Shown here: positions 1 through 7,916 of the stretch, piece by piece
Position numbering within the stretch: the first letter of the stretch is position 1
Layout: each line of letters opens with the position of its first letter
Assembly: GCA_036960565.1 (NCBI GenBank)
Contig: JBALXQ010000018.1
Coordinates: 30,220-94,219, forward strand
Origin: Bermanella sp036960565
GTDB taxonomy: Bacteria; Pseudomonadota; Gammaproteobacteria; Pseudomonadales; Oceanobacteraceae
Direction: 5' to 3'
Length of the DNA stretch: 64,000 bases
Notes under the pieces: generated by a model
The model's input: the letters and a program-made list of their open reading frames with translations, nothing else
The model's database searches: none
What the model was told of the DNA's origin: nothing
Position numbers and translations under genes: made by a program

Positions 1-244
1 CGAAATAAAGGTAAGGCGAGTCACCGTAACCGCGCATGAACAATTCTTTAGATGTTTTGTGTTCGGTTAACATTCCAAAGTCGGTTAGGAATGTTTCTTG
101 TACGCTTAGGTCTGCCACATCCCAAATTAAATAGGCTAGCGCATCTGCCTTAATGTAGGCGTCTGGCGTGTTTATTGGTTGGGACCCCGGTGGGGTTTTT
201 TTGTTAATGGGCAGTGTGTCGCTGCCGGGGTATTGAAGTTCCAT
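1..244 (-). CDS. VOC / extradiol-dioxygenase-like protein, N-terminal part (3' end outside window)
   Basis: This is the first 81 codons of a gene that runs off the left edge. The reading begins MELQYPGSDTLPINKK and contains TPPGS, a Y-L-I-W-D-V stretch, Q-E-T-F-L-T-D-F-G-M and L-F-M-R-G-Y-G-D. These align residue by residue with the two full-length 375-residue VOC proteins at 54795-55922 and 62814-63941, so it is a third paralogue. The ATG is preceded by GAGGACATATT, a good ribosome binding site. It lies 18 bases downstream of the sulfatase stop and is probably the third gene of the double-GST/sulfatase operon. The metal-binding half of the family, in the C-terminal domain, is not in the window, so activity cannot be judged here. 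Confidence 0.85.
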   Translation of the reverse strand, partial: MELQYPGSDTLPINKKTPPGSQPINTPDAYIKADALAYLIWDVADLSVQETFLTDFGMLTEHKTSKELFMRGYGDSPYLYF

Positions 245-262
245 AATATGTCCTCTTTTTAT

Positions 263-1945
263 TTAAGCCGCCCAAACGGAAGATGGACCGGGTAAAAACT
301 CACCTAGGTCTGTTCCAATTTCGGTGGCGATTAGGGTTTCAAGTGAATGGTTTTTGTCAATGATCAGCTCTTTAAACTTAGCCGTGTCTTTTGCTAGGTT
401 ATGCTGCTCTAACGGGTCGTTAAGAGTGTCGTACAGTTCCAGATCACACTCGTCTAGGAGTTGCTGGTAACTGTAAGTCTGACGGTGCTGGGTGGGACTA
501 AAGTAACGAGCAAACTTATAGCGGCCATCGAAGCAACCGCGAAAATGGCAACGATTCTTCATGGAGGGCAGTAGCTTGCCACCGGTTATATAATTCCAAA
601 CGCTTCGTGCATTTTTATTGGCTATTACCGGTGCCAATATTTTTGAAAATTCAGCGTCCATATAAACCAAACTAGACCATTGATACAGGCAGGCTTCACG
701 GCTAGATTTTTTCTGGGGATCAAAAACTTGTTGGGCAAAACTGTGTCCCAATAAGTTTGGGAAATACTGTTTGCGTAAACTCTTATCTACCCCTGCAAAT
801 TCCAACAGCGTAGGCGCTATGTCGATATGAGATGTGATAGCGGCAGTTGCTTGATCTTTAATGCCCTGAGGGTGAATCACAATCATGGGAACGTTATTGC
901 AATCCTGATAAACCACTGGTCCTTTATCACGTAGGTGATGGGCGCCCAGCAGTTCGCCATGGTCACTGGTAAATACCACTAAAGTGTCTTGCCAAGATTG
1001 GGTTTCATCCAAGGCATCAAGTAAACCTTGCAGTTGTGTATCCATGTCTTGCAGGCAATTAAAATAATAGTCTTGGTAATTCTGCCAAAGGCCGTGATCT
1101 GAAAAGTTAATTTTCCCTAGGGCGCCGGTCACGGTTTGGTCAAAAATTTTATGGGCCGCTGGGCGTTGCTGCCAATTTTCTTGGCCAAAGTTTCTGAGCA
1201 AGGGAAACTGGTGTTGTGTTTGGTACAAGGCATCTGACGGTGCACTGGCGAGGGGGTGGGGGAACTTAGACCAGCGAGATTTTGGCTGTTGTTCACTGGC
1301 CGCGTAAAACATAATATCGTGTGGATTCACCAGATTAACCGCCGCAAACCAAGGTTTTTCATCTGTTTTGTGAGAACGAATAAAATCCTGAGCAGCCTCT
1401 ACAGTTTTGGGGTCCCAAATATGGCCTTCTAATGGGCCGTCAATTTCACGATCCTGCGCACTCTCTTGAAAGCCGTATTCACTTAGCAGTTGTTGCATAT
1501 TTTCTTTGCCCACCGCTTCTCCTAGGGGCAGCTTATTCAAATGCCATTTGCCAAAGTAACCAGTGTGGTAATCCAACTCAGAAAACATATGGCCCAAAGT
1601 TGGAGTCGATTTTGATAAACCATCGGCATGGGGCAACGGCGTATTTTCCCACATACCATTAAATTGCTGATGCTGCCCGGTGTAGATTGTTCCCCGCGAC
1701 ATGGAGCACAGGCTGGTGACCACTTGGGCATTGTTAAAGGTAACTCCCATTTGTTTTAGGCGATCATGTGCGGGCAGTGACAGCTGTGTTGGCAACAAAT
1801 GCCTGGCTCGCTCTTGATCGGTCACCACCAGTAAAATATTAAGTGGCTTATTCTTAGACGCTTGACCATGGCTGTTCGTCATTAAACCCATAGACAAAGA
1901 GGAGGCCAACGAGGCTTGAATGAACTGCCGTCTATTTAGAGACAT
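263..1945 (-). CDS. Sulfatase-family hydrolase with atypical active-site motif, Tat-like signal
   Basis: A 560-residue sulfatase/alkaline-phosphatase-superfamily enzyme, expected to hydrolyse sulfate (or phosph(on)ate) esters in the periplasm. The N-terminus MSLNRRQFIQASLAS resembles a twin-arginine signal. Metal-site residues are visible in LLVVTDQERAR (D43) and in FTSDHGELLGAHH. The nucleophile region around residues 79-90 reads LCSMSRGTIYTG: Cys80 and Arg84 are present, but the usual Pro of CxPxR is Met. Formylglycine formation is therefore plausible but not standard, and no formylglycine-generating enzyme or AtsB gene is seen in the window. The start overlaps the double-GST stop by 10 bases, and the VOC gene follows after 18 bases, so all three are likely co-transcribed. 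In context it may desulfate an aromatic or phenolic substrate before ring cleavage (inference). A phosphonate monoester hydrolase role is the alternative. Confidence 0.85.
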   Translation of the reverse strand: MSLNRRQFIQASLASSLSMGLMTNSHGQASKNKPLNILLVVTDQERARHLLPTQLSLPAHDRLKQMGVTFNNAQVVTSLCSMSRGTIYTGQHQQFNGMWENTPLPHADGLSKSTPTLGHMFSELDYHTGYFGKWHLNKLPLGEAVGKENMQQLLSEYGFQESAQDREIDGPLEGHIWDPKTVEAAQDFIRSHKTDEKPWFAAVNLVNPHDIMFYAASEQQPKSRWSKFPHPLASAPSDALYQTQHQFPLLRNFGQENWQQRPAAHKIFDQTVTGALGKINFSDHGLWQNYQDYYFNCLQDMDTQLQGLLDALDETQSWQDTLVVFTSDHGELLGAHHLRDKGPVVYQDCNNVPMIVIHPQGIKDQATAAITSHIDIAPTLLEFAGVDKSLRKQYFPNLLGHSFAQQVFDPQKKSSREACLYQWSSLVYMDAEFSKILAPVIANKNARSVWNYITGGKLLPSMKNRCHFRGCFDGRYKFARYFSPTQHRQTYSYQQLLDECDLELYDTLNDPLEQHNLAKDTAKFKELIIDKNHSLETLIATEIGTDLGEFLPGPSSVWAA

Positions 1946-3579
1946 TTAGACTTTTCCTGTTCGCTAGCCAATAATTCTGACACTGTATCCTGCCAGTTAT
2001 TCAGGGCAGAAAATTGCGCCAAGTTAACGCCCGGAATAGTGCTCAGTTGTTCCAGTCTCGTGAACCAAGCAATGTCGGCATAACGGATTTGATCGCCACA
2101 TAAAAATGCATTTTGCTGTAAGGCATTTTCCAGCTGAGTTAATTTTTGATAAATACGCGTGAAGCTTTGTTGCTCACTTTCACTATGGGCTGGCTGGTGA
2201 GAAGTTTTAACGATGTACTTATCCCAAAGTGGTTTGAATTCTTTGTGGGTTCCCGCCTCTAGTGCTAACCACATACTATGTTGGGCTGACTGCCAACTGG
2301 TGGTGGGAAACCAGTTTTGTTTTTTATCAAATAATTGGCTCAAGTATTGGGCTATCACTGTGGAATCATAAATGACTTGTGCACCGTGTTTTAATACCGG
2401 CACTTGTCCGTGAGGGTTTACGCGCAAAAAACCGGCGGTTTTATGCTGATTTTTTTGCAGATTTATTTCTTCATACTGGTACTTGATATTAAGCTGATCT
2501 AATAGAGCAACGATGCGCTGGCTGTGTACCGAGTGGATACTTCCGTAAAGAGTAATGCTGGCTTTTTTAAGTTGGCCATTAAAGGGTGCAACAGATTTAA
2601 ATGTAATGGGCGATGCTGGTTCTTTGGGCAAGGGTAATGCGCGGGGCTGATAGTTATCATTTAGTAACTGTTCGACCTTTTGCAGCTTGCGCATGATGCG
2701 CCCGATGCCCCAGATAAACAGTTTATCCATTACATTTTTTTTGGGCTTGCCCAAAATTCTGCGTATTTTAGGCAGTAGTGGAGAGGTGGTCATCTTGCGT
2801 AATTTTTTAGCCTCCTCCGTCATGGATAACTCAAATGATGGACGCTGTTGTAGGCGTGTCATCCAGCTTAAAACATTGGGGAATTTCAGTGGAGAAATTT
2901 CAATATCCAAATCTGCATACATGTCGATGCGCGGGAATAAGCTGATATCGGCTTGGCTAAATTTATTGCCCACTAAATATTCTTGATTCACCAGTGCAAC
3001 TTCTACCAGTTCTAACCAATCTAATAGCTTGCGTTGGTGCTTGGATTCTTCGCTCGGGCTTAATACCTGACGGTTCCACACCTTTTTTTGCCAAGTGTGA
3101 TCGATGGCATCGTCGCTGGCACGGCCCACAATTATTAACGACTCCTCTAGAGTACGGGTGATATGTACCACTGGTGCCTGAATACGCTGGTACATTAAAG
3201 GTCTAAATATCTTGGCCATAGTGGCTTCGGCTTCGATCCACATGGCAACTTGTGCCTGACCCGCTGGGTCTTGGGGCATTAACGATACCTGAGGGAATTG
3301 TTCTTCTAGGTATTGGTTGATGACACTGGATTCAAAAATTACTTGCTTGCCGTGACTCATGGTTGGCACATAACCATTGGGATTCAGCGCCATATAGGCT
3401 TCGCTGCGTTGTTCCATGTTCGGCAGGCTGATTTCAACGGTATCAAACTCCAAACCCTTTTCTATTAAGGTGATACGCACTCTGCGTACACAGGGGGAAG
3501 GCGCTGAGCTATATAGGATTAGGCTCGCTACGTTATTTACGCTCAGCTGGGTTTGTTGGGTGAGTAGTTCTTTGCTCAT
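1936..3579 (-). CDS. Tandem double-domain glutathione S-transferase (left copy)
   Basis: A single chain of about 547 residues with two complete GST folds. The first thioredoxin-like domain has the active-site region YSSAPSPCVRR, the cis-proline segment GYVPTMSHG and ESSVINQYL. The second, near residues 335-400, has SVHSQRIVALL, GQVPVLKHG and DSTVIAQYL. Each is followed by an all-alpha GST domain, and a basic linker joins the halves. The open frame extends 16 codons further upstream, but the start is placed at 3579 because AGGTACAAAAT precedes this ATG and the paralogue at 53054 begins at the equivalent MAKELL. It is divergent from a TetR gene across a palindrome-rich promoter and is the first gene of an operon with the sulfatase and VOC genes. 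The zeta-like S-x-x-S-P-C motif is compatible with isomerase, thiolysis or dehalogenation chemistry; the reaction is unknown. Confidence 0.9.
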   Translation of the reverse strand: MSKELLTQQTQLSVNNVASLILYSSAPSPCVRRVRITLIEKGLEFDTVEISLPNMEQRSEAYMALNPNGYVPTMSHGKQVIFESSVINQYLEEQFPQVSLMPQDPAGQAQVAMWIEAEATMAKIFRPLMYQRIQAPVVHITRTLEESLIIVGRASDDAIDHTWQKKVWNRQVLSPSEESKHQRKLLDWLELVEVALVNQEYLVGNKFSQADISLFPRIDMYADLDIEISPLKFPNVLSWMTRLQQRPSFELSMTEEAKKLRKMTTSPLLPKIRRILGKPKKNVMDKLFIWGIGRIMRKLQKVEQLLNDNYQPRALPLPKEPASPITFKSVAPFNGQLKKASITLYGSIHSVHSQRIVALLDQLNIKYQYEEINLQKNQHKTAGFLRVNPHGQVPVLKHGAQVIYDSTVIAQYLSQLFDKKQNWFPTTSWQSAQHSMWLALEAGTHKEFKPLWDKYIVKTSHQPAHSESEQQSFTRIYQKLTQLENALQQNAFLCGDQIRYADIAWFTRLEQLSTIPGVNLAQFSALNNWQDTVSELLASEQEKSKCL

Positions 3580-3604
3580 ATTTTGTACCTGAATAGCGAC
3601 TAAG

Positions 3605-3636
3605 GGTACTATAGTGTATCCGTGCACTTAAGTGCA
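3605..3636. promoter_or_regulatory. Two adjacent operator palindromes between the double GST and TetR genes
   Basis: Bases 3623-3636 form a perfect 14-bp palindrome, TGCACTTAAGTGCA. Bases 3605-3618, GGTACTATAGTGTA, match 12 of 14 positions of TGCACTATAGTGTA, found (inverted) at 53015-53028 in front of the other double GST and nearly exactly at 62619-62632 in front of the last VOC gene. A divergent regulator/target promoter with a repeated palindrome is the classic TetR-family arrangement, so these are probable binding sites of the TetR encoded at 3726 and/or its paralogue at 52228. Binding is inferred. Confidence 0.7.
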
Positions 3637-3725
3637 ACCATATAATTGAGTTCACTCGTGCATAGTGGGGCTGTAAATGTGCTAATATGGGCTTCAGAAT
3701 CAAATTAACGAAATGAAAGGGTTGC

Positions 3726-4403
3726 ATGGTGGTTGAAGCAGAGTCAGTAATTACGCCGGCTGCGGTGGATAAGAAGCTCAATCGAACGGAGCGAAAGCGC
3801 ATTGAGACCCGCAATAAGTTGTTAGCGGCCACTCTTAAGCTAATGGTCGAAAAAGGGGTGGAGAAAACCACCATGAATGACATAAGTGACGCCGCAGACC
3901 TAGGGCGACGGACCTTTTACAACCATTTCTCCAGTAAAGAAGAATGTATGATTGCCGCCGCCGCCGCGGATATTCAAAAACACGCTATTAATGTGTTTAT
4001 GCATACATCCAAGCTTACTGATGAGGCGTTAGTGGTGGCAACGTCCACTCAGTTTGTGATGGCAGCCCTAGTTAAAGAACCTGTGGTGCGGTGTTTGGTA
4101 GATCGACCGCGTATGTTGTCGGCGGCGCTATTTGGCGCCGTTGGTGAGTTTGTGAAAAGGGACGCGGAGAGCGGTATACGCAGCGGGCGCTTCGATCCTC
4201 CATTAACCGGCAAGCCACTGGACAACATGATGAGGTGGTCGTTGGTGGGGCTATTGATCGAAGCGATGGATGCGGAATCAGACTTCAATGAATGCCTGAT
4301 GGGCTATTCTCGATTATTTTTAACGATGTTAGGATTGGAAAGTGCAGAGGCTCATAAGGTTTCCTTACAGGCAGCCAAAAATTTGGCCGCGGCGAACGCC
4401 TAA
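3726..4403 (+). CDS. TetR/AcrR-family transcriptional regulator (left copy)
   Basis: A 225-residue regulator. The N-terminal helix-turn-helix is visible as ETRNKLLAATLKLMVEKG followed by TTMNDISDAADLGRRTFYNHF, a textbook TetR DNA-binding domain; the C-terminal half is the variable ligand-binding domain. The ATG follows AAAGGG at good spacing. It is clearly paralogous to the TetR at 52228, sharing EKTTM-DI--AADLGRRTFY-HF, the C-terminal MM-WSLVGL-IEA segment and the terminal LQA-KNL. Like that protein it is divergent from a double GST. It probably represses the double-GST/sulfatase/VOC operon and itself through the palindromes at 3605-3636, with a pathway substrate or intermediate as inducer (inference). 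Confidence 0.92.
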   Translation: MVVEAESVITPAAVDKKLNRTERKRIETRNKLLAATLKLMVEKGVEKTTMNDISDAADLGRRTFYNHFSSKEECMIAAAAADIQKHAINVFMHTSKLTDEALVVATSTQFVMAALVKEPVVRCLVDRPRMLSAALFGAVGEFVKRDAESGIRSGRFDPPLTGKPLDNMMRWSLVGLLIEAMDAESDFNECLMGYSRLFLTMLGLESAEAHKVSLQAAKNLAAANA

Positions 4404-4508
4404 TTTAATACTTTTTATTCTTACTCACTTTTCTTGCTTACTATTCTTATTTATTTAAGATATCCAAATAAAACCGAGTGTAAAGTATAGCTATTTTTCG
4501 AAAGTAGA

Positions 4509-4565
4509 ATTATGAATCCAAGTCATCTTTAATATGCCTAGCTTGAATTCATAATCCTGTTTTTA
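4509..4565. terminator. Hairpin terminator between TetR and acyl-CoA ligase
   Basis: ATTATGAATCCAAG (4509-4522) pairs with CTTGAATTCATAAT (4542-4555) with one mismatch across a 19-base loop. CCTGTTTTTATT follows on the plus strand. It lies between convergent genes and probably stops TetR transcription; it may also serve the ligase gene. Confidence 0.6.
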
Positions 4566-4573
4566 TTAGGATT

Positions 4574-6157
4574 TTAAGAAGCTTGTGCCACAGGGGCTTT
4601 ACGTAATTCTTTGCGCAATATTTTCCCCACCGTAGACTTGGGCAAACTGTCCATAGTGATTATTTTTTTGGGTACCTTGTAGCGAGTTAAATACTCGCGG
4701 CAGTGAGTGATAATTTCATCTGTGTTTACCTGCTGGTTCACCACAATATAAGCACAAACACTTTCACCGGTTTTGGCATCTTCTTGGCTAATGACAGCAG
4801 CCTCCATAATATTGGGATGACGGGTTAATACATCTTCCACCTCATTGGGGTAAACGTTAAAGCCGGATACTATGATCATATCCTTAAGGCGATCTACAAT
4901 TTTAACAAAACCATTATCTAATATCTTACCCACATCACCAGTCTTGAAAAATCCATTCACTATAGCTTCCTGAGTGTCTTGTGGGCGCCCCCAATACCCT
5001 TTCATGACCTGGGGCCCTTTTGCAACAATTTCACCTTCTTCGCCGGGAGAAACGGGCTGATTATTTTCATTCCAAATCTGAATTTCGGTACCGGTGAGTG
5101 GTATCCCCACCGTGCCTAGTTTTTCATGGCCAGGTTTATTGGCGCACAGTACCGGGGCCGTTTCAGACAGACCATAGCCTTCAGTGATGGTGCCGCCGGT
5201 AACCGCTTTCCAAGCCGTTACCGCATCACTGGTTAAGGCGGCGCCACCGGCAAAGGTAAATTTAAGACTTGAAAAATCGAGTTTCTTAAATTCTTCATTC
5301 ATACATAAACCAACAAACAGGGTATTGATGCCAGCGAAGGCTGTAAATTTAAATGGCTTAATGCTGGCGACAAAACCACTAAGGTCTGCGGGATTGGGGA
5401 TTAACACATTGAGATTACCCGAGCTAAAAAAGCTAACCATGTTCACTGTAAAGGCATAAATATGGTAAAGCGGTAACGGGCAGATGACGATTTCTTGGCC
5501 ATTCACAGACTTCTCACCGCGGCGCTCCTTCGTTTGGGCGGCATTGCTTAAAATGTTGGCGTGAGTCAGTTCGGCCCCTTTAGAAACTCCAGTGGTGCCA
5601 CCTGTGTACTGCAATACACAGGTGTCGTTAAGTTGATTATTTTTTCTGGGTTGTAAAGCAAGTTCAGAGCCTTTGGTAATGGCCAAATTCAAATCAATAC
5701 AGTCTTCAACTGCAGTGTTGTCATTGGTTAAAAAGTCAGTGGGATTACACACCAGCACAGTTTCAATAGAGGTGGTTGACCTAATGGCATTTAATTTTGG
5801 TAATAAGTCTTGCAAAAGGATGATGGCCTTGGCACCAGAATCTTTAAATTGGTGGGCCATTTCTTGTGGGGTATACATGGGATTGGTATTCACCAATACC
5901 AGTCCAGCTCGCAGGGCAGCGTAGGCTGCGACTGGGTATTGTAAAATGTTAGGTAACTGAATAATGATACGGTCACCGGCTTTTAAACCTGATTCCTGTT
6001 GTAACCAGCACGCAAGAGCCCTAGATTTCTCATCGACCTGGGCAAAAGTAAGGGTTTGCCCCATGCAGGAATAGGCTGGGTGCTCTGCGTATTGTGTCAG
6101 ACTGTTTTCGATGAAATCAGCCAGGCTATTAATGCCTTGGTCGATGAGTTGGTTCAT
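4574..6157 (-). CDS. AMP-forming acyl-CoA synthetase (FadD-like)
   Basis: A 527-residue member of the ANL adenylate-forming family, which activates a carboxylic acid to its CoA thioester via an acyl-AMP intermediate. The signature motifs are in order: ATP-binding loop YTGGTTGVSKGAELTH, the GYGLSETAP motif, KTGDVG, the hinge KIVDRLKDMIIVSG followed by NVYPNEVED, and the C-terminal lysine region PKSTVGKILRKELR. Overall layout resembles long/medium-chain FadD, but substrate cannot be read from the sequence. It sits alone on the minus strand between the TetR gene and the DUF1329 gene. Next to a sulfatase and an outer-membrane uptake pair, an aryl-alkanoic or steroid-like side chain is as possible as a simple fatty acid. 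The start ATG at 6157 follows AGAG at acceptable spacing. Confidence 0.92.
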   Translation of the reverse strand: MNQLIDQGINSLADFIENSLTQYAEHPAYSCMGQTLTFAQVDEKSRALACWLQQESGLKAGDRIIIQLPNILQYPVAAYAALRAGLVLVNTNPMYTPQEMAHQFKDSGAKAIILLQDLLPKLNAIRSTTSIETVLVCNPTDFLTNDNTAVEDCIDLNLAITKGSELALQPRKNNQLNDTCVLQYTGGTTGVSKGAELTHANILSNAAQTKERRGEKSVNGQEIVICPLPLYHIYAFTVNMVSFFSSGNLNVLIPNPADLSGFVASIKPFKFTAFAGINTLFVGLCMNEEFKKLDFSSLKFTFAGGAALTSDAVTAWKAVTGGTITEGYGLSETAPVLCANKPGHEKLGTVGIPLTGTEIQIWNENNQPVSPGEEGEIVAKGPQVMKGYWGRPQDTQEAIVNGFFKTGDVGKILDNGFVKIVDRLKDMIIVSGFNVYPNEVEDVLTRHPNIMEAAVISQEDAKTGESVCAYIVVNQQVNTDEIITHCREYLTRYKVPKKIITMDSLPKSTVGKILRKELRKAPVAQAS

Positions 6158-6390
6158 AATTCAATTCTCTATGATTAATATTGGTTAAGTTGAATCAACG
6201 CCACTAGCATTGTTCGATGACCAATAGCAGGAGTGTGAAGCGTCCTTGTGCTGAAAATGGTAGCAGGGAGGGTTCTGAAGCTATAGTGACTAATTATTGG
6301 TTATTGGTGAGTTTCTTGATTTTTCGAATCTATCTAGTGTTATTTTTCTGGTCTGGCCTTTTCGAAAATTTGGTTATTAAAGTTTTTTAC

Positions 6391-6474
6391 TAAAGGGGCA
6401 CCGCTATTAATTGTTTATAACCGCAAATAGAAAATTAGGTAGCGGTTACAATTAATGAATATAGGTCCCCTTAG
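6391..6474. repeat. Long imperfect inverted repeat downstream of the DUF1329 gene
   Basis: One arm (6391-6424) begins TAAAGGGGCACC, passes through ATTAATTGT and ends AACCGC. The other (6442-6474) begins GCGGTT, passes through ACAATTAAT and ends GGTCCCCTTAGA. The arms pair over most of their length with small bulges around a 17-base loop. It lies beyond the DUF1329 stop and can act as a transcript-end structure, but no U-tract follows on the minus strand, so a stabilising hairpin or short mobile repeat is equally possible. Confidence 0.5.
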
Positions 6475-6494
6475 AATAATAATCCTTAGCGCAA

Positions 6495-7844
6495 TTAACG
6501 CTTACCCATGCGACGAATGGCCGAGGCAGTGAAGTTCTTGTGTCGTACAGGATGATCAAAAGTGAAAGCGTTTCGTTCTTCACTATTAAGTTCCACTATG
6601 TAGCGACTAGAGTTTAAATCGTAATAAGTAGAGGCGATGTACCAGGGAGTATTGGCGTTAACAAATTGCAGGGCATGGCCTTCTGAAACACGCCATAGTT
6701 GACCGTGGCTATCATAGCTATCGGCCAGAGCAATTTGCCAGCTGTCTTCATCTACGTAGAAAGTACGTTTTTTATAAATATGACGAGCATCGGATTTTAA
6801 AGTGGCCTCTACCTGCCAGACCCTATGTAATTCATAACGACTGTAGTTAGGGTTAATATGGCCCGCTCTCACGATGTCTTTGTACTTGGTATTTTTATCC
6901 GCTAGCTTGTATGAATTGTAAGGAATAAATATTTCTTTTTTACCGACTAAATTCCAATCGTAACGATCGGGGGCACCGTTAAACATGTCTAACTGATCTG
7001 AGGTTCTTAGTCCATCGACCGCTTGTCCTGGTGCATCGTAAGCCAATTGAGGGGCGCGACGAACACGGCGTTGTCCTGCGTTATAACTCCAGGCCATTCG
7101 CGGTTGACTAACTTGATCTATGGTTTCATGTACCAAAAGCACATTACCGGTGAAGCGAGCCGGGGATTTAGTTTGTTGAACGTAATAAAACAAAATATTG
7201 CTATCTATTTGGGCATCGTAACCATCGGCTAAATATTGTGGTGGACTTAATAACCCGCGTATTTTGACGGGGGTATAATCACCATTTTCTTGCACGGAAA
7301 TCTGTGCGAAGTTTTTCATTACCGAGCCTCCTCGATAGCGACTTACGTGATTCCAAATAACTTCTAGGCCACTGTTGGGAATTGCAAACGGAACTGTTTC
7401 ATCAAACGAACTTAAGCCATTACCGCCGGCCACCAGTTCGGTAGAAGTGACATTCTTTTTGGCTTTTTCATAGACCGTTTTAGGGAATGCAGCAGTTCTA
7501 TGAGTTGGATAAATGGGCATCTGGTAAGTGTCAGGGTACTTTTTAAATAAAGCTATTTGGCCATTGCTTAGCTTATCTGTGTATTGCAGATAATTTTTAG
7601 CCGTAACGGTAAATAAAGGTGTCTCATGGGCATAAATATTAATAAAAGGATCGACATCAATATCTCCTTTTAATCCGCCTAGGTATTTTGGAATACTGCC
7701 ATCTTCATTGGCCGATATTTGCGCGCCGATATTGGATAACTCTGTGCCCAGTTTATTGGCTTGCTGTTGGCTTACCTTGGCAAGAGCTGGATGACCCAGC
7801 GTTGCTAAAAGCAACGTTAAGGTGGTGAACGCTTTAACTTTCAT
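6495..7844 (-). CDS. DUF1329 outer-membrane-associated protein (left copy)
   Basis: A 449-residue exported DUF1329 protein. The start is set at 7844 rather than five codons upstream because GCAGGT, the likely ribosome binding site, lies within those codons; the resulting length matches the 448-residue paralogue at 47729. A signal peptide MKVKAFTTLTLLLATLGHPALA precedes KVSQQQANKLG. Conserved segments such as NHVSRYRGGS, MAWSYNAGQRRVRRAPQ, DMFNGAPDRYDW and KKRTFYVDEDSWQIALAD are shared with the paralogue. DUF1329 proteins have a LolA/LolB-like fold and usually occur beside DUF1302 and often RND/MMPL genes in clusters for hydrophobic substrates, where a lipid or substrate transfer role is proposed. 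It follows the DUF1302 gene in the same operon, 72 bases away. Confidence 0.9.
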   Translation of the reverse strand: MKVKAFTTLTLLLATLGHPALAKVSQQQANKLGTELSNIGAQISANEDGSIPKYLGGLKGDIDVDPFINIYAHETPLFTVTAKNYLQYTDKLSNGQIALFKKYPDTYQMPIYPTHRTAAFPKTVYEKAKKNVTSTELVAGGNGLSSFDETVPFAIPNSGLEVIWNHVSRYRGGSVMKNFAQISVQENGDYTPVKIRGLLSPPQYLADGYDAQIDSNILFYYVQQTKSPARFTGNVLLVHETIDQVSQPRMAWSYNAGQRRVRRAPQLAYDAPGQAVDGLRTSDQLDMFNGAPDRYDWNLVGKKEIFIPYNSYKLADKNTKYKDIVRAGHINPNYSRYELHRVWQVEATLKSDARHIYKKRTFYVDEDSWQIALADSYDSHGQLWRVSEGHALQFVNANTPWYIASTYYDLNSSRYIVELNSEERNAFTFDHPVRHKNFTASAIRRMGKR

Positions 7845-7916
7845 AAAAATAACCTGCAAGTTTGGGCCAGTGCCACTGACCCAAATTTAATAAGAATGGT
7901 TTAAGCTAGGGGCGGC

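Noticed and set aside
3533..3883. 116-codon minus-strand frame across the double-GST/TetR promoter
   Set aside because: It overlaps both real genes and the operators and encodes no recognisable protein.
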